A DNA stretch of 64,000 nucleotides from Azolla caroliniana. Lineage: Eukaryota; Polypodiophyta. The translations under genes were made by a program, and so were the position numbers. The stretch covers positions 6,820,001 through 6,884,000 of the forward strand of contig JBHGNT010000009.1 in the NCBI GenBank assembly GCA_043228905.1, given 5' to 3'. This document shows, piece by piece, positions 37,056 to 49,300 of this stretch; position 1 is the first letter of the stretch; every line of letters starts with the position of its first letter. The notes beneath the pieces are model-generated. The model was not told the origin of the DNA. It did no database searches and saw only the letters and a list, made by a program, of their open reading frames with translations.

Positions 37056-40000
37056 ATGAAGGCAATACTATTAGTATTGGCTTGTATCTTTCATTTTATG
37101 ATCTTGATGATATGTGTAACCGGTGATGCCTCCCATGCAAAGATGTCTGAATATATCTTGTCAAAAGCTCCTTTTTTTCCAAATATTATTGTGAGTGGAA
37201 ATATATCGGTGTCAGATGGCATAGAGAGTCTTACACTACATTCATTGGATTCTCGACCATTGCCTTTGGAGCGAACATGGCCAGTAAGATTTTCCAATAC
37301 TCTAGTATAACTTTCTTTTAAAATATATATATTGTGCATGTAGGATATATAAAGTTAACAGTATTGTATGACTTGGTTGGTTGTATGGCCTGATCACATG
37401 GAAAATCCAGCACTACATATATTTCCATACTCATGGAAATCAATGCATATTCTACCTCAAATTTAATCTTTATTCTAAGAGGTGCATCGCAAATCATTAT
37501 GCTAGAAGGAAAGTGTCATATGCTTCTGTGTGTGTGTGTGTGTGTGTGTATGTATATATATATATATATATAGCTTGAAATAATCATACAAGATCAATGT
37601 GTATACCACAAAACCTGTTGTCCATATAAATGTGGATGTAAAAAAAGTTGTGTTGTTGTAGAATTTGGAGTTGAGTTGGCCTTTTGCTATCGGAACAATA
37701 GTCGCATTTGTTGGTGGATCCTTGGGGTGTGTAGGTGGTATTGGTGGAGGTGGCATTTTTGTTCCTATGCTCGTGCTTATTATCGGATTTGATCAGAAAT
37801 CCGCGACAGCTCTTTCAAAATGTTAGTATGATTCCGATGATTTTCTCTCTCTTAAATAATATCACTCTGATTTTTTATGCATGTGTCGCGGGAAATCATT
37901 ATAACAAGACATAGATTTCTTTGGTTCAATTTCTTTAAATTTAGGCATGATCATGGGATCATCACTTGCGTCTGTCTGGTACAACTTCCGACTCAAGTCT
38001 CCGATTGTCGACTATGATCTTGCATTAATTTTCCAGCCTATGTTGATGCTTGGGATTAGCATTGGAGTGATTTTCAATGTGATTTTCCCCAATTGGGTTG
38101 TCACTATTTTGCTCCTAGTGCTTTTTGTAGGTAGTGATTCTTTTTATGTGGAAAATTTGATCTATATTCTATCGATAAAAAATCTTTCTCTTTACAAATG
38201 CAGAGACTGGTCAATTTTAAGGGCTTTTATTCATTTTTTTGCAGGGACATCTGCCAAGAGTTTTTTCAAAGCGATAACTCTTTATAGGAAAGAGACAACC
38301 CAGAAAACTGTTAGTTCTTGACAAAAAATAGTTACTGCTGGTGTTCAATCAAATAAAACCTTTTTTCCCTTCTTAATAAGTTGCAATTGTATATATTAAT
38401 GGCAGCTTGATAAAGAAGGAAACCTACCTGCATCGTCATCCTTTGAAGAAGGTTTGGCAGAATGAAAATTGATGATAGATAATACGGATGCATACATACA
38501 TGATACGCATAATATATATGTAATCTGTATGCATGAATGCATACATATAATATATATTCAATCTGTATGCATGCATACATACATATTTATATATTCATAC
38601 ATTGGAAATTATTTATGTAGATCATACTAACTTTCAGTGAAATTAACACTTCAGGTTTCGAAGATAGAGTCTATTTAGATTTAGAGTCCCCTCGCCTCAA
38701 TAAGTGTGTATGTATCCTTCTTTCCTCGTCTGAAGTTATTATTATTATTATTCAAGATTAAATTTTATGTCCAACAATTAAAAACAACCAAAAAGATGTC
38801 ATTGAACCATTTGCATTCTTACCTTTCCAATAGATGAAGGATAAAAAAAAGTAGTATTCTGATGCTAGTTGAGTTTAACTTCAACACTTATTTATATAGG
38901 TAACACTTTGAACTGTAATGGTTTTCTTGCACCAGAGGCACGTTAGGAGGAATTGGAAGAGTCTTTTGGCATTAAGTTATGTCTGGATTTCATTTTTGGT
39001 TTTACAAATTCTCAAGGTGAGTAGTTTAAACATTTTTTAAACCACCAATATATATATATATTTCATAACCTGAGACTATGCTTGCAATATAAATCAATCT
39101 TTATTCATACAGAACTATACTCGAACATGCAGCACACACTTCTGGGTCTTTAATATACTACAAGTATGCACTTCCATCTTTCTAAGTGCCATCATCATTT
39201 AAACTTAAAATCAGCTTAATACAATGAATGCTACTAAGTAGCCTTACTGGTAAAGATATTGGATAACCCAAATTTTCTTGTATTGAATTATTTTGGTAAG
39301 GTTCCAGTAGCAGCTTCAGTTTTCTTTGGCAAAGCAATCCAATTGTATATTAGAAACAAAAAGATGGTGCCAGATGTGGAAGGAACCTTAATTTCAGTAG
39401 CAGAGCTCCACTGGACAATGCCGATGCTGTGTGGATGTGCTTTAGTTGGACTTCTAGCTGGTACTGTCGGAGGTTTGCTTGGACTTGGCGGTGGTTTCAT
39501 CCTCGGACCCGTTTTTCTAGAGATGGGCATGCCACCTGAGGTTTCAATGCTTAGGACCTATAATCACATTTTCCCTGAAGTTTTTGAGAAGCATTGAATA
39601 GTTTCCCCTTGTAGATAGAATGGATGGATGCCTTCACTTCCGAGTGAGCTAGGCCAATCAATCCCTCCCTTCTTTCACTTTTTTCATGTTTTGTGGAATT
39701 TTACTGTTACATTTAAAAATAGATCTATTTTGAATTTAGGTCGGGGGTGCAACTGCAAGCTTCGTCATGCTTTTCTCTTCATCGATGTCCGTCATTGAGT
39801 ACCATTTGCTTCACAGGTTTCCTGTTCCAACAGGTAACAATCTCTTTCCTTTTTTATGACTTTATGCTACCCTCTTTGTAATCAATTAAGCAGCATAGCA
39901 ACATAACCATCACACTTTCTGCTTTTTTCTTCTCTTCTGCTCTCTTCTAATAAAGGCTACTAAATTCTTAAAACCTTTGGGTCTTTCCATTGTGATGCAT

Positions 40001-40633
40001 TTTTCTTTGTATTTAGCTAATTATATACATTCCCAAACCTGTGGTATTTGAGGCCAGAGAATTTGAAACACTTGATCATTAGGCTAATTAAAAAATCTGA
40101 ATGGGATGGTCTTTTTTATGTATGAAATCAGATAAATATGACTTTTATCCTTGGATTCATTCATGATGCTAATTGGGTGCACGGACCCAAAAAACAAAAA
40201 CATGCTTTGCTGCAGCATTCTATCTCTTTGCGATAAATATGGCTGCTGGATTTTGGGCTCAAATGGTGTTGCGGCGAATTATTGGTGTTTTCGGACGGGC
40301 ATCAATCATAATATTCGTTTTATCCTTCGTCATTTTTGTTAGCGCCATATGCTTAGGTAAACAATTGAATATAATCGAAAATGTGATCCATATGTTTATT
40401 AACATTACTGAAAATTGTGAAGTAAATGTACTGCAATTTAGTGATTTTTGTCTACTTAAGATTGTATGCACTCTTAAGATTTCTTTCTACTTAATACATA
40501 TATGTATGTATATTGTGGCATATAATCCTTGATTTTTGCTGGAGTTTCAGGTGGCTATGGAATTCATGATAGTCTCAATAAGCTGCATACTGGTGAATAC
40601 ATGGGATTCTTGAACCTATGCACATCTTCATGA
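37056..40633 (+). CDS. Sulfite exporter TauE/SafE family protein, 12 exons
   Basis: Twelve exons join in frame to 473 codons: 37056-37283, 37662-37821, 37945-38130, 38245-38309, 38406-38451, 38655-38703, 38938-39016, 39113-39163, 39301-39540, 39740-39833, 40216-40356 and 40551-40633. A signal-like hydrophobic N-terminus is followed by the first TauE half, with [13 protein letters not shown], a [17 protein letters not shown] segment and [21 protein letters not shown] short acidic loop follows. The second half has [14 protein letters not shown] and a phenylalanine/serine-rich helix ([12 protein letters not shown]). The C-terminus ends [11 protein letters not shown]. The two-half layout, the glycine motifs and the length are those of plant TauE/SafE proteins. 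These are polytopic membrane proteins thought to carry sulfur-containing or other organic anions; the substrate here is unknown. Exons 5 and 6, in the variable loop, and the exon 9 acceptor (GGTAAG) are the least certain. Confidence 0.88.
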
Positions 40634-41505
40634 GTAATGTTATCGTATATGTTGTTACAATATTCTCGTCAAACCATTTCGACATAGAATGTAAGTGCAT
40701 AGATACATATACATACATCATAAATGATGATATATATATATGTATGTATGTAGGTAGCTGTGTCCATTATGTATGTATGCATGTAGACACGCACGTACAC
40801 ATTTAGTTTTGAGCTGAGGAAGAGGAAGCACAAAAAGAAACTTCATAATTGGACATGTGCATTTTCCCATGGATATATAAACTGAATGTCATGCAAACAT
40901 GTGAATTATTTTGTGATAAGCCATCCATTGATGGAATAACAAAGTAGAAATTAGCTCCATGCTAATTGTATTAAAGGCAAATTATGTATGAAAATCACAG
41001 AATGTGTTTTTAGTTTGTAAGGCAGCAGGCTATCATCCAATGTGTTTGAAGTCGTAAAGATGCCATCGAATATGTTTAAGATTTACACACATCCCATTGT
41101 TTACTTAGTGTATTATAACTACTATTTATGGACTTGTATATTATGTTTGCAACTTTATACAAAAGAAAGGTTTACACGTATAACCAACATTATTAGACAC
41201 CTTTGTTTAATTGACAAAAACTTATTGATGGTGATTTCATCTGACGTATACTTAGTGCTCTTGATTAGTTCATTTCTCAAAATATAATAATAATTTAATG
41301 TATTATGTTTTCAATACCAATATGTTTTAATTTTAATCCTAACTTTTTGTTGATGGCTTTAGGGTGGCCCCTCTCGCTAGTCTCTAGAGCTCTTTCCTTA
41401 GGTAACATATTAGCAAACTTGATTCTTATGTTTTTTTAGCAAACTAATCTTTCTTTACGTACAAGTCTAATGGCTAAGCCTTATTGATTTGAAAAGGTAA
41501 TTGAG
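40634..41505. other. Downstream of TauE/SafE gene, no gene
   Basis: AT-rich, with TATG/CATA-rich simple sequence at about 40.70-40.80 kb, probably 3' UTR and spacer. Confidence 0.5.
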
Positions 41506-41508
41506 TGA

Positions 41509-41696
41509 GCACCATGAATTGTAGTGTGTATACTATCGTATCATAATGTTTAAATAACACTAATACATTGGTCATCCTGAAATTTGCATTTAGATTGGCC
41601 ATGAAATTGTAGTGTGTCTACTATCTTTTCATAATGTTTAAATAACGCTAATACATTGGTCATCCTGAAATTTGCTTTTAAATTGTCTTTTTGCAT
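41509..41696 (+). repeat. 88-bp tandem duplication
   Basis: The block containing CATAATGTTTAAATAAC and ACATTGGTCATCCTGAAATT occurs at 41521 and again at 41609 with few differences. Confidence 0.85.
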
Positions 41697-42446
41697 ATGC
41701 TTCCATTAGTTTGATTTAGTCTAATGATTGATTTTGGATTCGCATGAACTTATGTCATACTTTTTCCCGAGTGAAATTAGATAAACAAGGTGTGGCATTT
41801 GTGGGTTATAGTCTCAATTCTCAAGTAGACAACTGAGTTGGGATGGTGCATTCATACCAAAAAAACATTATTTCTATTTGTAATTAACTTAATTACTTTG
41901 AACAAGAAACATTATGTTGCATGAGAATTAGTAACCTCACTATATGTTAAGTATTGCCAATGAAGCTTTGTGTAATTGTCAGCGATTATTCTTAAAAGCA
42001 AGTTGACAAAACCTTGAAGAAGATTGTAGCCAATTGAGAAACTTCAGATACCATGCTTTCAAACCTTTTCGGTGATATAATTTTTGCATCATCACATGGT
42101 CATTGGAGATTTCAAAGGTTTTGTTTGTATATATTGTTATGATGAAGACACCATGACATATTTTAGCATGCGTGTGGGTCCAGCCTAAACACTATCAAGT
42201 GAACATCAAAAGTTATTATATGAGAAACATGATATCATTTCTATTGCTTTTGCATGCATAAGGTAAAATGTATGAGCATCATAAGATCTAGTGGATAGTC
42301 ACTGGTTTGGCACCATATATCATCTAGCAAACACCATTCTCATTAATTAATTAAGAGGATTTTGATGAACTTGATGGATGAAAAAAAATCTCGTTTTTTT
42401 AGCATTTGAAAGCATATGATGCACATGAAAAATTACCTATAGTAGC
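41697..42446. other. Intergenic
   Basis: No recognisable gene or repeat. Confidence 0.5.
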
Positions 42447-43160
42447 TTATTCAAGGATACTCGAAATGAGGTAGTCGAAATCTCTCTTCCTAATACACAT
42501 TGAAGTATTACCATATTTATGAGGAAGTTCACATGCATAAAAAGGAGTTCAACTTTGCCCCAAGTCAATTTTGCAAGTGATGAATAATGTAACTATATTA
42601 CGGCCGTAACTCCACACAATGAACAATATTATGCTAGGATACTCGAAATGAGGTACTCTAAATCTCTCTTCCTAATACGCTAATTGAAGTACCATATTCA
42701 CCAAGAAATTCACATATTTGAGAGAGAGACCTTATCCAAAGTCAATTTTGTAAGCAATGAACAATGTAACTATATTACTAGTGTAACTCTGCACAATGAA
42801 CAATATTAAATTAGTAATCAATGCTACAACATTCTAAACACCTCCATCCACTGTATTAAATGAGATCCCCTATATGTCTATTTTTTTCCCCAAAAAACCT
42901 ATATATTTTCACTACACTAGTTGATGTATTGTATTCATCAAGAAGTCCACAAGAGCAAAAGACCTAAGCTTTATCCCAAGTTAAAAAAATTAACTAATGA
43001 GAATGAACTATATCATAGTAGTAACTCTGGAAAATGAACTTTAATACATTAGTAACTTATGTTAGGTCATTTGAAACACCTCCAAGGAGCATGTTAAAGG
43101 AGAACTCTTAATCCTTCTTATTTCACTAATGGAAGTATTGTATTCACCTAGAGCTCAATT
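42447..43160 (+). repeat. Degenerate tandem repeat, units of about 181 bp
   Basis: ATACTCGAAATGAGGTA starts at 42458 and 42639. Both units continue with AATCTCTCTTCCTAATAC, a CAAGTCAATTTT-like and AAAGTCAATTTTG-like segment, and TGTAACTATATTAC. A third, more eroded unit runs from about 42840 to 43080, with GTAACTCTGGAAAATGAAC, and a partial fourth follows. There is no coding frame. Confidence 0.7.
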
Positions 43161-43365
43161 TTAATGTTAATTTCATGACATACGCATAATGCTTATCATG
43201 GGGCATACTTATGTGGCAAATGCTCATGCTAGCATGTGTGGGGATTGTTACGTCATGCAAGCATTGAACTTATATTGATGGCATTGGGGAATGTTCCATG
43301 GAGGGGAGGGCAACAATATTATAATGGTCGGTTTTACATGCAGTTAAATTTTTTGTGTGGTTTTC

Positions 43366-43369
<4 letters not shown>

Positions 43370-43400
<31 letters not shown>

Positions 43401-43418
43401 TGTGTGTGTGTGTGTGTA
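43370..43418. repeat. (GA)n(GT)n microsatellite
   Basis: A GA run passes into a GT run. Confidence 0.92.
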
Positions 43419-45410
43419 CTGACCACTCCAATATAAAGAGCCATGTTTGCTGAGCTTTTCATTTGCATTGCATTACATACCTTTGCTTGTTGAATGGACT
43501 AGAAATTTATTAATCAAATTTGACCACATTGCTAATTTCCTCGTACTAACCACTTCCCATGAACACTTTATGGCTACTTACCCGGTATTGTCGCTTGTTA
43601 TACAAAAGAAAATTGTTTTCAATATGATTGACCACTTTTGTGATGAACGACTCCTTATTCATAAAGCAATGAGATCTAGTAAAGTGGAAAGGAATGCATT
43701 GGTAAACAATTCTTTTTATAAAAGCGAGGATAGTAAATCTAAATTAGCATCAGCATATGCAAACGACAATCATTCATTACTTGGTTTATCTTTTCCCGAA
43801 ACTTAAGGTTTAAACTATTTGATGTCGTATGAATGTTGTCCATCTTGGATTTCACAATTGTTCCCTAGCTTTTTTCATAAGAGACCTACATTCATGTGAG
43901 ATATGTAGCAACATAAATTTTTGGTGCATCCGCATAATCGATGCCATAGATTTTAACAACAATTCTATTCATTCATAGAATATTCACTCAACAATAACAT
44001 TGTTACCGGCTTTGGTGGATGTAGTGTCATTCTTTGTATTTATAATTGTAGTGTTGTTTCAAGATTTGGTTTGGAGCACATGTTTCTTCCTTACTTTTAG
44101 GCTTTATCCATTCCTTGCAATGAAAAATCAACATATGTCATCCTTTGCATGCATGCACCGTAAGAAGTTTGTCTAACCATATGTTTACAAGGTTTTCATC
44201 GTTTACTATAATCAATCATGTTTATAGATCATCAACAATTCATATATTTCATTTCATGTTTTTTCTCTTTTGTACTTTATGAAGAAATGAGTCATTGGAG
44301 GTAGTTCTTGAGGAACATTTACTCTCTCTTTTTGGAAATAATGGCTTTCATTACATAAGAAAAAACACCACCATGACTAACTTACTACAAATTATAGAAC
44401 CCCTTCTATCTATAGGATCTAAAGACTACTATGACTCCAAACTCAATGCCACCCTACACACCAATTCAAATGGTGAATATGATTATATGTGACCGACCTT
44501 GTAGAGTTCTCTCTCTTCATGGTTGAGATTTCGTCACCTCTCTAGCACTGCCATTTACTCTAGGAAAAACCTTGTTTTAGGAAAGGCTTAGTAATGCATT
44601 TTAAATGTCCGGTCTCATAGATTAGCAAAGATATGGCCCCAAATTGATTGGTGTCATTGTTGAATCTCAATATATGTGAAGACAGGGTATTGTATGTACA
44701 ACTTATCTCTTTCTAATTTTGGGACACTTAAAGCAAGGTCGCTTATGGTCAAATAAATAGCACCATAATATTTCCTCGCTAAAGTTTGAGGTTGTCAATT
44801 ACTATCATTCTACCAATAGTCATGAAGGTGCAACACTTCTTACACACTTAATGTTTGGCTATTTTTTAATAATATAACAACATATTGTTTTATCAACAAA
44901 ATTAAGGGTGTCATGTTGTAAATATGATGTTTAAGATGGAGTGTCAACAAGGCAACAATTGTTCCCCTATCACTAAAGGAAACCAAGGTAGATCATCAAG
45001 AGAGAATGTGGGGGATGCTCCTTGTGATCCATCACATGTAGAGATTCTATTTATGGTTCATCATTTGGGTGCTAAGACATTTCACTTAATAGTCACGTGT
45101 TACCTTGATTACCTCTAGTATGTTCCTTCTTTATATGGTAGTATCCATTTATATTATTGTTTAACATAAACAACAAAGTTTAATGTCACAAAAAAGATGG
45201 ATGGATATGTATTAGCGTGAAGCATCATGAAAAGCACATATTCTCTCACAATGGGTGCACAACACACCACATGATTGATTGTTTCAACCATGAAAGAAAC
45301 ATCCAATGTCGGCACGGAGGGCAAACAACAAATTTTAACTAGGAAAGCAATATGTATCCAATGCCCGAAGGGAGGAGACACATGATTTCTTTAACTCTAT
45401 ATATAGCCAA
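43419..45410. other. Intergenic with one unassigned 119-codon reading frame
   Basis: The frame at 43447-43806 is the longest non-repeat frame in this area. It has ordinary-looking composition (SALHYIPLLVEW-like start, many Ser/Asn at the end) but no domain I recognise, and no splice sites pointing to partner exons. It may be a transposon remnant. Nothing else is supported. Confidence 0.35.
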
Positions 45411-45900
45411 GGTCTACAAAAGAGGATAAAAGGATTGTTTCAACTAGGAAAGCAATATGCAGTGTCTGCAGAAGAAGACAAAAGGGTAGTGTAAGCAAGG
45501 AAAGCGATGTCCAATGTTTGCAAAGAGAACAAAATGTCTATTTTAACTAACCAGGGAAGCATTAGGAGATGTCCAGAAAGAGGATAAAAAAGGACCCTTT
45601 AAAACTAGGAAAGCAATAGCCAAGGTCTGTACAGAGGACACTAGACAGACTGTCAAGCCCAGCCAATAGCCAATGTCTGTAAAGAGGACAACAAATTGTC
45701 AAGCACAGGAAATCAATGTCCAATGTCAGCAGAGAGAAACAAATGTCAGCAATAGCCAAGGTCTGTACAGAGGACACTAGACAAATTGTCAAGCCCAGCC
45801 AATAGCCTATGTCTGTAAAGAGGACAACAAATTGTCAAGCCCAGGAAATCAATGTCCAATGCCAGCAGAGAGAAACAAAGGGACTCTTCGGATGATTAAA
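45411..45900 (+). repeat. Minisatellite with a 136-bp higher-order duplication
   Basis: Units of roughly 40-50 bp built on AACTAGGAAAGCAATRNCCA, then TGTCTGNARAGAGGACAA, run from about 45.43 kb. A 136-bp block starting CAAGGTCTGTACAGAGGACA at 45621 is repeated at 45757 with few changes. It ends about 500 bp before the beta-galactosidase ATG. Confidence 0.8.
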
Positions 45901-45955
45901 CGACGAAAGCATAGCCAACACCGGTGTAGAGCGTGGGCGCAAGACCGACTTTACT

Positions 45956-45989
45956 ACATACATACATACATACATACATACATACATAC
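45956..45989. repeat. (CATA)n microsatellite
   Basis: About eight CATA units in the beta-galactosidase upstream region. Confidence 0.9.
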
Positions 45990-46233
45990 TGTTACTCTAC
46001 TACTAAAATCTACTATTACTAGAGTCGGCTACTTTGGAGTGTCATGAGAGGTGGGGGTTAAGTCTATAATTGTGGGGAAGTAGAGAGTCAGTCATGTACT
46101 AATAATAATAATGTTCACCATATCTTCACCATCCATGAATCTCTCTCTTTCTCTCTTCATTCCTTCCCTTCATAAATCTCTCTGTCTCTCTTCATGACAG
46201 AGACAGCCAGAATGAGAGACTGAGATAAAAGTG

Positions 46234-46240
46234 TATATAC
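46234..46240 (+). promoter_or_regulatory. Possible TATA element of the beta-galactosidase gene
   Basis: TATATAC lies about 160 bp before the ATG, with CT- and CA-rich sequence between, a common plant 5' leader composition. Other AT runs nearby could serve instead. Confidence 0.25.
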
Positions 46241-46398
46241 TATACATATACCTGCATTTCCCATTCTTCTTCTTCTTCACATGGCCATGTATACATACAT
46301 TATTACATACATAAAGACTGAGAAGCTCTCTGTTTCTCAGTCTAGATATTATTAGTTGTATACAAAACACACACACTCACACTCACACACACACACAT

Positions 46399-49300
46399 AT
46401 GGCATCTCCCCTGTTCCTCCCCTGTTCCTCTTCTTTTTTTCTTCTTCTTCTTCTTCTTCTTCTTTCTCTTCTTCATTTTCCTTTGCATTCACATTCTTCA
46501 GATTCTCTGGCTCAGGCATACAATGTGAGCTATGACCATCGCTCTCTCATCATCAATGGGCACCACAGGATCCTTCTCTCTGGATCCATTCATTACCCCA
46601 GAAGCACCCCACAGGTACTAATATCACCACCATTACCTTTACCATTACCATTACCATTACCTTCACCATCACCACCATTTCATCTGAAACCAATGTTCTC
46701 CCATAGATAGAAACCGAAGGATGAGTCGATAGCTCTTATTTTTATTTATTTATTAATCTGGGAAAATTGGTTAAGTTATCATGTAATGTAAGCAGAAATA
46801 TGGAGAACCCCAAACCCCTGCGGTTTGGGAGAATGAGTTTTAGTAAAAATACTTTGATTTTTTAGAAGATATCTTGCCGCTAAATTTAATTCTCTCTTCT
46901 AATTTTAGCTCTTATTACACATACACATACACTTGGCACTTGCATTTCCATATATTTGTACCAGACATCACATGGATACCTACTGCATTATCTTATTCCT
47001 GGCTTTCTGTTGTCTTGTGATTTTGGTGGGGGCAGATGTGGCCAGATCTCATCGGAAAGGCAAAAGAAGGAGGTATTGATGTCATTGAAACTTATGTTTT
47101 CTGGGACCAACATGAACCTGCCAAAGGAAAGGTAAGCTTTGCTCATTAGTTTATCTAGAAAAGAGCATACTTTTAAATGCTATTTCTGGATCATTTTATC
47201 CATCCTAAGTATTATTTAGAGGAAGAATCTATGATACTCCAAATTTTATAACCATTTGCCAAGGTAACATTACCAAAATGTTAATTATCAAAGCAACCCT
47301 ATGCCATATTTACCAAAATACCCCTACATTTTGTGAAATCACCTCATTTTTTACAAGTTTGCTCATGATGCAGTTAGGTCAATTTACAATCATATTAGTT
47401 TTATGAGAAGGCTCAATTTTGTACCCAATATAATCTCCAAAACACTCCCTAATTTCTCTTTTATTCTCCCCCCCAAAATGATCACTCCCAACTACTTCAA
47501 TGTTTTTGTCATTTCTCTCAATGGCATCAATCAAACCGCTCCCCTAACAATTGTATATAGTGTTCGAGCTATTCGAGCAATTATATGGTCCATTCATATC
47601 TCCCTTTATTCCCTAAGTGCATTCGTAGAGATTGTAATGGAAACATAGAAAATAACTCTTATTGTCGGAAAATCTTCTTGTCCATTTTCTTTGTTTACAG
47701 TATGACTTCGGAGGAAGGAGAGACCTTGTGCGATTCGTGAAGGAGGTACAAAATGCAGGCCTCTTTATGAACCTTCGGATCGGTCCCTACATCTCCGCAG
47801 AATGGAACTTTGGGTTTGTTCCTACCATTTCTTTAGCTGAGCATGAAACACCCCCACACACATACACACACAGAAGCATGAATACTTACATATAGGTATA
47901 CAAATACATGGATGAAAGAATATCTAATTAAAACACATACACATACACATACACATACACATGTATGTATGTATGTATGTATGTATGTATGTATGTATAT
48001 GTATGTATGTATATGTATGTATGTATATGTATGTATATGTATGTATGTATATGTATGTATGTATATGTATGTATATGTATGTATGTATATGTATGTATGT
48101 ATGTATGTATGTATATATGTATGTATGTATGTATGTCATTGAGGCTTTGAAGCCTTTACGTGTAATCGTTAATTTAGTTTTGAACTCATGAGAAACATAA
48201 TGTGAAACAGGGGCTTGCCTGTCTGGTTACACCTTGAGCCTCATGTTGTATTCAGGACAGATAATGTGCCATTCAAGGTTCATAGCAATCTCTTAATAAG
48301 TTTTATTATGTCTCAATGCCTCCTCACAGTGAGAGAGTTTAAATATCAATGGTGCTTGGTATTTGGCTCAGGCTCATATGCAAAACTTTGTGGGGAAAAT
48401 TGTCAACATGATGAAAGAAGAGGGATTATTTGCATGGCAAGGGGGTCCCATTATCTTGGCACAAGTAAGTTGAATTCTCTTAGTCCGAAGACCATTAAAA
48501 TGTATATGATCGAGATTTTGATATAATATGGTTATTATATAACTGCATTACCTAGAGTTATTCAGAAAATGCATGGTAAAGGACAATGTAAAAAACCCCC
48601 AAGGGTTGGAAAAGATGACTATTGCATAAGGAAATAATTCTGTCTCCAATCTCACACAAGAAATAATGGTGTTGCAGATAGAAAATGAGTTTGGAACGTG
48701 GCCATTGGGGACGTCGGAGCATGCTTATGCAATGTGGACGGCTAAAATGGCTACCTCAATGAATACAGGTGTGCCATGGATCATGTGCCTACAGTTTGAT
48801 GCCCCTGATCCAGTGGTAAGGGAGTTATCTGTATACATATGTTTACTGAGTATGATCTGGATGCATATATTTACTGAGTATGATCTGGATGCATATATTT
48901 ATATATTTACTGAGTATGAAGGCATGGTTTTCCTGTTTTGATCTAACTCTTAATCATATTTATCTAACAGATTAATACTTTCAACTCTTATTATGCTGAT
49001 AACTTCTATCCAAATGGAGATGACAAGCCCAAAATGTGGACAGAGAATTGGACTGGTTGGTGAGTAGAGAAAGATTGTACAAGTCTCTTTGTGGCATCCT
49101 TAAAAACTTTGGAGTTTTAATTGCCTCCTGAGTTGTAGGTGTGTGGCTTATCTCTTTACACCATTTGTAATATCTATAGGTTTCAGTCATATGGGAAACC
49201 CACTCCATACAGGCCTGCAGAAGACTTGGCGTTTTCAGTCTTGAGATTTTTCCAGAAGAATGGAAGTTTTCAAAATTATTATATGGTAAGGATTTTTGTT

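Noticed and set aside
47912-48191. Met-Tyr-Val-Cys open frames
   Set aside because: They lie in a TATG/TATGTA microsatellite in intron 3 of the beta-galactosidase gene.
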